From the NCBI GenBank assembly GCA_041659105.1, contig JBAZYX010000143.1, positions 1 to 7,254 of the forward strand: 7,254 nt of DNA. The letters are read 5' to 3'. The position numbers were made by a program, and so were the translations under genes. The notes under the pieces are model-generated. The model was given only the letters and a program-made list of their open reading frames with translations, was not told where the DNA came from and did not search any database. This DNA is from CAIUKV01 sp041659105. GTDB taxonomy: Bacteria; Actinomycetota; Acidimicrobiia; IMCC26256; PALSA-555. Positions 1 to 5,640 of this stretch are shown here, one piece after another. How positions within the stretch are numbered: the first letter of the stretch is position 1; each line of letters starts with the position of its first letter.

Positions 1-40
1 CCCTCCCCCTCTCACCGGCCCGCACACGCGCAGCGCTGGT

Positions 41-68
41 TTTGTACCGACCAGTCACTATACGTTTG
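41..68 (+). promoter_or_regulatory. Candidate TetR operator/promoter, site 1 (upstream of ECH-tetR operon)
   Basis: The core ACCGACCAGTCACT (46-59) is a degraded form of the palindrome ACCRACCGGTYGGT; 4 of 7 half-site pairs match. One base after it is a TACGTT box (61-66, TAnnnT type), a plausible -10 for the enoyl-CoA hydratase gene that starts at 98. The expected -35 position (37-42, TGGTTT) is weak. The 28-base block matches site 3 (5555-5582) at 25 positions in the same orientation relative to the downstream + strand gene. The placement suggests that a repressor bound here would block RNA polymerase and that the ECH-tetR operon is autoregulated. The repeat is seen directly; the binding protein is inferred. 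Confidence 0.65.
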
Positions 69-86
69 GGCCTCGTGCCCCGACGC

Positions 87-91
87 GGGAG
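87..91 (+). promoter_or_regulatory. Ribosome binding site deciding a TTG start
   Basis: GGGAG lies six bases before the TTG at 98-100. There is no in-frame ATG or GTG upstream that would suit the crotonase N-terminus. The next in-frame ATG (codon 30) would remove the conserved first strand, so the RBS and protein alignment together support the TTG start. Confidence 0.6.
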
Positions 92-97
92 CATCCA

Positions 98-883
98 TTG
101 CCGGCCGTCCTGTACTCGTCCGCCGACCGAATCGGCGTCATCACCCTGAACCGCCCCGCGGCGCGCAACGCGGTCGACCGCGAGATGGCGCTCGGCCTCG
201 AAGCCGCCGTCGACCGCCTGGAGGAGGATCCCGAGGTCTGGGTCGGAGTCCTGGGCGCGCAGACCGGGGAGCAGGCCAACCCCGTCTTCTGCGCGGGCGC
301 CGACCTCAAGGTCATCCGGGAGACCGGCTCCGCGGCGTCGCTCGACACCGAGCGGGGCGGGTTCGGCGGGTTCGTGTACCGCGAGCGCACGAAGCCGATC
401 GTGGTCGCGGTCGACGGGCTGGCCACGGCGGGCGGTCTGGAGATCGTCCTCGCGGCCGACATCGTCGTGGCGACGACGCGGTCGGCGTTCGGACTCGCGG
501 AGGTCCGGCGCAACCTGATCGCCGCGGCGGGCGGGCTGTTCCGGCTCCCGCGCGCGATCGGTCGGGGTCCCGCGATGGACGCGATCCTCACGGGCGAACC
601 GATCGCCGCGCGGCGCGCGTACGACCTCGGACTCGTGAGCCGGCTGGTCGAGCCGGGGCAGGCGGTGGACGAGGCCCTGCGGCTCGCGGGGCAGATCGCC
701 GACGCGGCTCCGCTCGCCGTACGCGCCAGCCGGCGCATCGTCCTCTCGGCCGCGCTCGAGGACGACGACACGCTGCGCCAGAGCTCGCGCGCGCTGCTCG
801 ACGAGCTGCTCGCGTCGGAGGACGCGAGAGAGGGGCTGGCCGCCTTCGCGGAGAAGCGCCCACCCGAGTGGAAGGGACGCTGA
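98..883 (+). CDS. Enoyl-CoA hydratase/isomerase (crotonase) family protein
   Basis: 261 aa, the usual length for a single-domain crotonase. It should act in the cytoplasm on an acyl-CoA thioester, most simply adding water across a 2-enoyl-CoA. The N-terminal strand reads ITLNRPAARNAV (about residues 15-26). The oxyanion-hole segments are FCAGADLK (64-71) and GLATAGGLE (107-115). Both catalytic glutamates of true hydratases have counterparts: E115 in AGGLE and E135 in FGLAE, with the same 20-residue spacing as Glu144/Glu164 of the rat mitochondrial enzyme. This favours hydratase over a crotonase that has lost that chemistry, but isomerase or other CoA-ester activity cannot be excluded. Translation begins at TTG with GGGAG upstream. 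The TGA stop overlaps the ATG of the tetR gene (TGATG), so the two are probably co-transcribed and translationally coupled. Candidate operator site 1 lies just upstream. Confidence 0.9.
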   Translation: MPAVLYSSADRIGVITLNRPAARNAVDREMALGLEAAVDRLEEDPEVWVGVLGAQTGEQANPVFCAGADLKVIRETGSAASLDTERGGFGGFVYRERTKPIVVAVDGLATAGGLEIVLAADIVVATTRSAFGLAEVRRNLIAAAGGLFRLPRAIGRGPAMDAILTGEPIAARRAYDLGLVSRLVEPGQAVDEALRLAGQIADAAPLAVRASRRIVLSAALEDDDTLRQSSRALLDELLASEDAREGLAAFAEKRPPEWKGR

Positions 884-1545
884 TGCGCGGGCACGCCGAT
901 GTACCGTCGGAGCCGATGCCGCGAGCCGCGAGTGACGAGCCCCAGCGCAGTGCGAAGTGGAAGGCGCGCCGCGAGGAGATCATCGACACCTCGGCGCGGG
1001 TCTTCGCGCGCCAGGGCTACCACGCCACCGGGATCGCGGAGCTGTGCACCGTCAACGGCCTCGGCAAGGGCGCCTTCTACCACTACATCGAGTCGAAGGA
1101 AGATCTCCTCGCCGCCATCCACGACCGCGTGATGGACGAGGTGATGATCGGCGCCGATCGCGTCGCGGCGGCGGGTGGGTCACCGTCCGCGCAGCTCACG
1201 ATGCTGGGCGACGAGCTGCTCGACGTGATCCACCGCTATCCCGACCACGTCTGGGTCTTCCTCCACGAGTTCCCGGCGCTCACGGCCGAACGCGCCGAGA
1301 AGTTCCGCGTCCGCCGGCGGGAGTACGAGCGTCGGGTCGAGGCGGTGCTCCAGGCCGGCATCGACTCCGCCGAGTTCCGTGACGTCGACCCGCGGCTCAC
1401 GGCGTTCGCGTGGCTCGGCATGCACAACTACACGTATCTCTGGCTCAAGGCCGGCGGCCGGGTGTCGGCGCGCGAAGTGGCGAAGCCGTTCGCCGACATC
1501 TTCCTCCGGGGGATCGCCAGCCCGCAGGCCGGCGGGCCGGCCTAG
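883..1545 (+). CDS. TetR-family transcriptional regulator (KstR2-like C-terminal domain)
   Basis: 220 aa. An N-terminal tail of about 27 polar residues precedes a TetR DNA-binding domain (about 29-76), from RREEIIDTSARVFARQGY through the helix-turn-helix to GLGKGAFYHYIESKEDLL. That last stretch is the classic TetR recognition-helix signature (K-G-x-F/Y-Y-x-Y/H-F/I-x-S-K-E-x-L). The C-terminal half ends in a pattern resembling the ligand domain of KstR2-type regulators (TetR_C_17-like): a Y-x-W-L/Y-x-x-G-G run, then FADIFLRGI. Those regulators often sense CoA-thioester intermediates, so such a ligand is a reasonable guess here. The start at 883 is chosen over GTG 868 because GAAGGGA sits six bases upstream and the ATG overlaps the ECH stop. 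It is the only regulator in the window, and three matching operator-like palindromes front all the promoter regions, so it is the likely local repressor. It converges on the amidohydrolase gene with a shared CTAG. Confidence 0.92.
   Translation: MRGHADVPSEPMPRAASDEPQRSAKWKARREEIIDTSARVFARQGYHATGIAELCTVNGLGKGAFYHYIESKEDLLAAIHDRVMDEVMIGADRVAAAGGSPSAQLTMLGDELLDVIHRYPDHVWVFLHEFPALTAERAEKFRVRRREYERRVEAVLQAGIDSAEFRDVDPRLTAFAWLGMHNYTYLWLKAGGRVSAREVAKPFADIFLRGIASPQAGGPA
1526..1543. terminator. Perfect inverted repeat at the tetR/amidohydrolase convergent junction
   Basis: AGGCCGGC (1526-1533) and GCCGGCCT (1536-1543) are exact reverse complements around a GG centre. The repeat covers the last codons of both convergent genes. 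A second, shorter hairpin follows (1551-1557 pairing with 1562-1568, loop ACCG, one G-T pair). Neither has a T-tract on either strand, so an intrinsic terminator is possible but unproven. GC-rich coding sequence produces such repeats by chance fairly often. Confidence 0.3.
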
Positions 1546-2792
1546 CGGCGGGAGCCCACCGGGGCTTCGAACCCCATGAGCCCGCCGAGCGTGCCCCCGA
1601 GCATCGCGGCGCGCTCGTCGGCGGGCACGCCCGCGAACTGCTGCGCGATCAGCTCTTGGCTGCGGCGGAACGTCCCTTCCGCGTGCGGGTAGTCGGCGCC
1701 CCAGATGATCGACGAGAGTCCGGTGATGTGCCGGGACGCGACGGCCACGGGGTCGTCCTGGAACGACACGTGGAACTGGCGCTTCACGTACTCGCTCGGC
1801 AGCAGCGGGTAGGGCCACTTCTCGTTGATCGTGAACAGCCGGGCCATGTGCGGCTGGTCCTCGGGCGGACGGGTGTCGTCCCAGCGCCCGATCCACCAGT
1901 CGGAGTCCTGGCCGACCCCGGTGGTCCAGGCCTTGTCCATCGCTCCCACCAGCGACCCCAGCCAGTGCGCGTTGAACTCGATCAGCAGGAAGTGGAGGTC
2001 GGGGTAGCGCTCGGGCACGCCGCCGCCGATGAGCTCGACGATCACCTGCTGGGGGTTGATCGTGCTGTAGACGCACGGGGGGAGCATGCGCTTGGAGGCG
2101 CGCTTCGGGGTCATCTCGAGGTTGACCTCCTCGGCGACGCCCATGACGGTGCGCATCGTCGAGGAGTCGGGGTCGTCGACCTTCACCCCGCCGGTCGCGG
2201 TGTGGATGAAGACGTGCAGGCCGTGGGCCTGCGTCGCCGCCCACACCGGCTCGTAGTCGAGCGAGTAGTACGGCTTCGGCGGGATCGCCGGCAGGAGGAT
2301 CCCGCGGAACCCGGCCGCGGCGACGCGCTCGATCTCGGCGACCGCGTCGTCGATGTCGGTGAGCGGAACCGGGGCGGTGGGTGCGATCCGCGAGAAGTAC
2401 GGCGTGAACCGCTCGACGACGTAGTCGTTGTACACACGCGCGTGTGCCATCGAGAGCTCGTGGTCGTCGGAGTAGAGGCCGAACAGCGACAGGTTCGGGT
2501 GCATCACCTGGGCGTCGATGCCGTCGGAGTCGAGGTCCTCGAGGATGAGCGCGGGGTCGCCCTCGGGCGTGCGGCCGCTCGTCTGGCGGTATCGGGAGAC
2601 CGTCCAGCCCTCGAACCCCGGCGTGTGCAGGCGCCGGAAGACCCGGGCGCCGCCGTCGACGAGCGGCTCGATCTCGAAGTCCTCCTCCCAGACGGCGCGG
2701 TCGCGGAGGTGCTTCGGCAGGCGGTTGCGGAAGAGGTCCGTCGGCTCGAGGATGTGCCCGTCGGCGGAGACGACCAAGTCGTTGGCGAACAT
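1542..2792 (-). CDS. Amidohydrolase-2 (ACMSD-like) family metal-dependent hydrolase/decarboxylase
   Basis: 416 aa, typical for the larger actinobacterial members of PF04909. Family features: the metal-binding D-x-H near the N-terminus (SADGH, D11 and H13), a barrel histidine in FIHTATGG (H197), and the C-terminal aspartate motif IWGADYPHAEGTF (D367) followed by the LGG...GLMGF ending that matches the usual 'N-A-x-x-L-Y-G-F' tail. Relatives include ACMSD and gamma-resorcylate decarboxylases and LigY-type C-C hydrolases, so decarboxylation or C-C/ester hydrolysis of an oxidised intermediate is possible; the sequence does not decide which. No signal peptide is seen, so it is cytoplasmic. AAGGAAGG lies seven bases before the ATG at 2792. 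Its promoter is the clearest in the window: TTGGCA (2850-2855), an 18-base spacer holding the operator core, then TAGTCT (2826-2831). Its TAG stop shares the CTAG at 1542-1545 with the regulator's stop. Confidence 0.88.
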   Translation of the reverse strand: MFANDLVVSADGHILEPTDLFRNRLPKHLRDRAVWEEDFEIEPLVDGGARVFRRLHTPGFEGWTVSRYRQTSGRTPEGDPALILEDLDSDGIDAQVMHPNLSLFGLYSDDHELSMAHARVYNDYVVERFTPYFSRIAPTAPVPLTDIDDAVAEIERVAAAGFRGILLPAIPPKPYYSLDYEPVWAATQAHGLHVFIHTATGGVKVDDPDSSTMRTVMGVAEEVNLEMTPKRASKRMLPPCVYSTINPQQVIVELIGGGVPERYPDLHFLLIEFNAHWLGSLVGAMDKAWTTGVGQDSDWWIGRWDDTRPPEDQPHMARLFTINEKWPYPLLPSEYVKRQFHVSFQDDPVAVASRHITGLSSIIWGADYPHAEGTFRRSQELIAQQFAGVPADERAAMLGGTLGGLMGFEAPVGSRR

Positions 2793-2825
2793 CGCTGGAC
2801 CTTCCTTGCGCGACGCTTTGGATCG

Positions 2826-2855
2826 AGACTAGACCAACCGGTCGGTACATGCCAA
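2826..2855 (-). promoter_or_regulatory. Amidohydrolase promoter with embedded TetR operator, site 2
   Basis: Read on the - strand: TTGGCA at 2855-2850 (5 of 6 to the -35 consensus), an 18-base spacer, then TAGTCT at 2831-2826 as -10. The spacer contains the best palindrome of the three sites, ACCGACCGGTTGGT (2833-2846; 6 of 7 half-site pairs). The operator core is one base from the -10, the same geometry as sites 1 and 3. It also lies about 50 bases upstream of the cyclase start at 2897, so one bound dimer could control both divergent genes. No good + strand -10 for the cyclase is evident. Confidence 0.7.
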
Positions 2856-2883
2856 GCACGCGGCGCCGCCGAGCGCCGTGCCC

Positions 2884-2891
2884 GGAAGGAG
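2884..2891 (+). promoter_or_regulatory. Ribosome binding site deciding the GTG start of the cyclase gene
   Basis: GGAAGGAG lies five bases before GTG 2897. It argues against the upstream in-frame ATG at 2849, which has no Shine-Dalgarno and lies within the promoter/operator, overlapping its -35 box. Confidence 0.7.
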
Positions 2892-2896
2892 ACGGC

Positions 2897-3952
2897 GTGA
2901 CGAAGCGGTGGACGCAGCGCCCGGACGGGTCGACCTGGGGCGACTTCGGCGACGACGACGAGCTGGGTCGCATCAACCTCCTCACCCCCGAGAAGGTCCT
3001 CGAGGGCGTGCGCGAGGTCGAGGCCGGCATCAGCTTCTGCCTGAGCCTGCCCCTCGACTACCCGGGCGGGACCGCGCTCAACCAGCGGCGGTACCCGCCG
3101 CGGCTCGCCCCGACCGAGGACATGCGGGGCATCCCCGAGGTGTTCTTCAACGTGCGCATGAAGGACATGGACGAAGGCGACGCCGGCTTCGTCGACGTGT
3201 GGGCCGACGACGCGGTGACCCTCTGGCTCCAGTACTCCACGCAGTGGGACTCGCTCGCGCACGTCGGGTCCGAGTTCGACGCCGACGGCGACGGGGTCGA
3301 GGAGGCCGTCTACTACAACGGCTACCGCGCGGGCGACGACCTCGTCGGCCCGTCGTCCGACGCCCGGGGCGACGGCAGCGGGCACGCCTCCTTCGCGCAC
3401 CACCTCGGCCTGGAGCACATGGCCTTCCACGGCGTGCAGGGCCGCGGCGTCCTCGTCGACCTCGCCCACCACCTCGGGCACGACTGGAAGGGCGTGGACC
3501 TGGCCACGCTGCGGGAGATCATGGCGGCCGACGAGGTCGTGGTGGAGCCCGGCGACATGCTCCTGTTCCACACCGGCTTCGCGACGAAGGTCCTCGAGTG
3601 GAACCGCGACCCGGACCCGGTCGAGATCCACCGGATGTGCACGTACCTCGATGCGCAGGACGACGCACTGCTGGAGTGGATCGCCGACTCGCAGATCTCC
3701 GCGCTGGTGGCCGACAACTACGCAGTCGAGGGGATGGTGCGCCCGAAGCGCACTGGCGATCGGTACACGCTGCTCCCGATCCACAACCTCTGCCTCTTCA
3801 AGCTCGGCGTCCCGCTCGGCGAGCTGTGGTACCTCCACGAGCTCGCGGCGTGGCTGCGCGCGCACGACCGGAGCCGGTTCCTGCTCACCGCGCCGCCGCT
3901 GCGCCTGCCCGGCGCGGTCGGCTGCCCGGTCACTCCGATCGCGACAGTCTGA
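2897..3952 (+). CDS. Cyclase-family (kynurenine formamidase-like) metal-dependent hydrolase
   Basis: 351 aa from GTG, within the range of the longer PF04199 members (KynB itself is near 210 aa). Family landmarks: the N-terminal WGDFGDDDELGRINLLTP (14-31); the metal-site region STQWDSLAHV (about 114-123), aligning with the canonical GTHxDxPxH but with Gln at the first His position; a later GRGVLVDLAHH (182-192); PGDMLLFHTGF; ADNYAVEG; and the closing LPIHNLCLFKLGVPLGELWYLHELA. These enzymes hydrolyse amide, ester or lactone-type bonds with a divalent metal. Between a BVMO and an amidohydrolase, opening a lactone or ester product is an attractive but inferred role. A D-x-D-x-D-G acidic loop (128-133) follows the metal motif. 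The gene is divergent from the amidohydrolase across operator site 2 and overlaps the convergent BVMO gene by 23 bases. Confidence 0.85.
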   Translation: MTKRWTQRPDGSTWGDFGDDDELGRINLLTPEKVLEGVREVEAGISFCLSLPLDYPGGTALNQRRYPPRLAPTEDMRGIPEVFFNVRMKDMDEGDAGFVDVWADDAVTLWLQYSTQWDSLAHVGSEFDADGDGVEEAVYYNGYRAGDDLVGPSSDARGDGSGHASFAHHLGLEHMAFHGVQGRGVLVDLAHHLGHDWKGVDLATLREIMAADEVVVEPGDMLLFHTGFATKVLEWNRDPDPVEIHRMCTYLDAQDDALLEWIADSQISALVADNYAVEGMVRPKRTGDRYTLLPIHNLCLFKLGVPLGELWYLHELAAWLRAHDRSRFLLTAPPLRLPGAVGCPVTPIATV

Positions 3953-5537
3953 ACGCCGCGTAATCGCTGTCGCGCACGCGGTCGATCTCCTTGAAGAGCT
4001 TCGGCCGGCCACCCGAGTTCAACAGGTACTTGCGCGGCTTGCCGGGGATGTTGCTCCCGAAGTAGTAGCTGATCTCCCCGAACGACGAGTGCACCGCGCC
4101 GCTGTCGACCATCGCCGTCCACCGCGCCTCGGCTTCGGGGTCCACCTCGATCACGTCGCAGCCGCGGTCGCGCAGGTGGACGAGCGTCTCGGTGACGAAC
4201 TCCACCTGGTCGCCGTTGTACCGCGGGTTGTTGCCGGCGGCCGCGTGCGGCCCACCCGGGAAGAAGAAGTTGGGGAAGCCCGCGGTCTGGATGCCGAGGA
4301 ACGTCTTCGGGCCGTCGGCCCAGGCGTCCGCGAGCGCGAGACCGTCGCGGCCCGTGATCCCCATGCGCAGGAGCGCACCGGTGCCGAAGTCGAAGCCGGT
4401 CGCCCAGACGATCGTGTCGAGCTCCTGCACGCCGTCGGCCGTCTCGATCCCGGTCTCGGTGATGCGCAGGATCGGCGTCGCGCCGAGATCGACGAGCGAG
4501 ACGTTTGGCTTGTTGAACGCCTCGTAGTAGCCCTGCACGAAGGGCGGCCGCTTCTCGCCGAACCGGTGGTCCTTCGGGATCAGCTTCTCCGCCGTCTCGG
4601 GGTCCTCGACGATGCCGCGGACCTTCGCGGCGACGAACTCGCACCACTGCGCGTTCGCGGTCTCGTCGGTCATCATGTCGGTGTAGTGGCTGATGAGCTT
4701 GCCGAAGCCGGGGCTGTTCCACATCTGCTCGTAGAACTCGCGTCGCGCTCCTTCCGGGTCGTCGAAGGTGGCGCGGTCGGACGGGGTGTGGAGGAACCCG
4801 GTGGCCGACGTGTTGAGGACCTCGCAGATCGCGTCGAAGTCGGCGCGCAGCCGGGCCTGCTCCTCGGGTGTGATCGTCCCGTTGTTGAGCGGGGTGCACC
4901 AGTTCGCGGTGCGCTGGTACACGGTGAGGGAGGCGACCTCGTCGGCGATGACGGGAACGATCTGCACTCCGCTCGACCCGGTGCCGATGACGGCGACGCG
5001 CTTGCCGGCGAAGTCGACGGGCGTGGTGGGCCACAGGCCCGTGTGGTACGACTCGCCGCGGAAGTCCTCGCGTCCCGGGACGTCGGGGAAGTACGGCACC
5101 GAGAGGACGCCGGTCGCGGCGACGAGGAACCGGGCTCGCACCACCGAGCCGTCGTCGGTCCCGACGGTCCACGTCCCCGACGCGTCGTCCCACTCGGCCG
5201 ACGCGACCCGTGTGTCGAAGCGGATGTCGCGCCGGAGGTCGAACCGGTCGACCACATGGTTGAGGTAGCGCTCGATCTCCGGCTGCTCGGCGAAGTGCTC
5301 CTGCCACTGCCACTCGTCGAACAGCTCGCGCGAGAACAGGTAGGCGTAGGTGTAGCTCTCCGAGTCGAACCGCGCGCCCGGGTAGCGGTTCCAGTACCAG
5401 GTGCCGCCCACGCCGCCCCCGGCTTCGAGCAGCTGCACGGAGAAGCCCGCCTCGCGGGCGGTGTAGAGCTGGTAGATGCCGGTGATGCCGGCGCCGACGA
5501 TCAGGACGTCGACGTCGGTCCGCTCCGAGGGGTCCAT
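3930..5537 (-). CDS. Type I Baeyer-Villiger monooxygenase (flavin-containing, NADPH-dependent)
   Basis: 535 aa, close to phenylacetone and cyclohexanone monooxygenases. Motifs in order: FAD-binding GAGITG (15-20); the BVMO motif GGTWYWNRYPGARFDSES (44-61); the type I fingerprint FRGESYHTGLWP (159-170), matching FxGxxxHxxxWP; the NADPH Rossmann motif GTGSSG (185-190); KRP with R330 at the catalytic-arginine position; and the ATGFD segment (379-383). All key residues are present, so the enzyme should be active. It inserts one oxygen from O2 next to a ketone, giving an ester or lactone; the ketone is unknown. The ATG at 5537 is preceded by AAGGAGG (11 bases away) and GGGAG (4 bases away); the upstream open frame runs into the operator and is not coding. 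A - strand TATACT (5571-5576) overlaps the operator core of site 3 and is a plausible -10. The 3' end overlaps the cyclase gene tail to tail. Confidence 0.95.
   Translation of the reverse strand: MDPSERTDVDVLIVGAGITGIYQLYTAREAGFSVQLLEAGGGVGGTWYWNRYPGARFDSESYTYAYLFSRELFDEWQWQEHFAEQPEIERYLNHVVDRFDLRRDIRFDTRVASAEWDDASGTWTVGTDDGSVVRARFLVAATGVLSVPYFPDVPGREDFRGESYHTGLWPTTPVDFAGKRVAVIGTGSSGVQIVPVIADEVASLTVYQRTANWCTPLNNGTITPEEQARLRADFDAICEVLNTSATGFLHTPSDRATFDDPEGARREFYEQMWNSPGFGKLISHYTDMMTDETANAQWCEFVAAKVRGIVEDPETAEKLIPKDHRFGEKRPPFVQGYYEAFNKPNVSLVDLGATPILRITETGIETADGVQELDTIVWATGFDFGTGALLRMGITGRDGLALADAWADGPKTFLGIQTAGFPNFFFPGGPHAAAGNNPRYNGDQVEFVTETLVHLRDRGCDVIEVDPEAEARWTAMVDSGAVHSSFGEISYYFGSNIPGKPRKYLLNSGGRPKLFKEIDRVRDSDYAAFRLSRSE
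3940..3974. terminator. Inverted repeat at the cyclase/BVMO convergent junction
   Basis: CGCGACAG (3940-3947) and CTGTCGCG (3967-3974) form an exact 8-bp stem with a 19-base loop spanning the cyclase stop codon (3950-3952). It lies inside the last BVMO codons. It could slow polymerase from either direction, but the long loop and lack of a T-tract make an efficient intrinsic terminator doubtful. Confidence 0.25.
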
Positions 5538-5554
5538 CGGTCTCCCGGCCTCCT

Positions 5555-5582
5555 TTTGTACCGACCGGTTAGTATACGTTTG
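5555..5582. promoter_or_regulatory. Bidirectional candidate TetR operator/promoter, site 3 (BVMO and Rieske genes)
   Basis: The core ACCGACCGGTTAGT (5560-5573; 5 of 7 half-site pairs) is followed after one base by TACGTT (5575-5580), a weak -10 for the Rieske gene. This is the same geometry as site 1, and 25 of 28 bases match. On the other strand TATACT (5571-5576) is a good -10 for the BVMO gene; its expected start point would fall inside the core. One occupied site could therefore shut both divergent genes. The left edge touches the BVMO Shine-Dalgarno (5549-5555). Confidence 0.7.
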
Positions 5583-5589
5583 CGCGACG

Positions 5590-5612
5590 GCGCACTCCGA
5601 TGCGCACTCCGA
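5590..5612 (+). repeat. Tandem 11-base direct repeat with 12-base period in the Rieske leader
   Basis: GCGCACTCCGA occurs at 5590-5600 and again at 5602-5612, separated by one base. The pair lies between operator site 3 and the Rieske start, in the probable 5' leader of that mRNA and just upstream of the BVMO promoter. Its function is unknown. It could be an extra protein site or a small slippage duplication. Confidence 0.7.
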
Positions 5613-5640
5613 GGGGACTCCCAGGGGAAGGGGCGGCGGC

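Noticed and set aside
121..137. Inverted repeat CGCCGA-CCGAA-TCGGCG near the ECH start
   Set aside because: A 6-bp stem within conserved coding sequence for the first crotonase strand; expected by chance at this GC content.
868..882. GTG start five codons upstream for tetR
   Set aside because: ATG 883 overlaps the ECH stop and has GAAGGGA at six bases. The GTG has no RBS and adds nothing conserved.
2849..2896. Upstream ATG start for the cyclase gene
   Set aside because: It lies within the promoter/operator, overlapping the -35 box, has no Shine-Dalgarno, and would add an Arg-rich tail absent from the family. GTG 2897 has GGAAGGAG at ideal spacing.
1180..3030. 616-codon - strand open frame over the amidohydrolase and tetR genes
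   Set aside because: It is in a different frame from the amidohydrolase, whose metal motifs and RBS are intact. It has no domain of its own.
2504..4012. 502-codon - strand open frame across the cyclase gene and operator site 2
   Set aside because: It crosses an evident divergent promoter and is the complement of a well-supported gene.
5237..5253. GGTCGAACCGGTCGACC, resembling the operator core
   Set aside because: It is inside BVMO coding sequence and matches only the central part of the motif. Chance is likely in GC-rich DNA.
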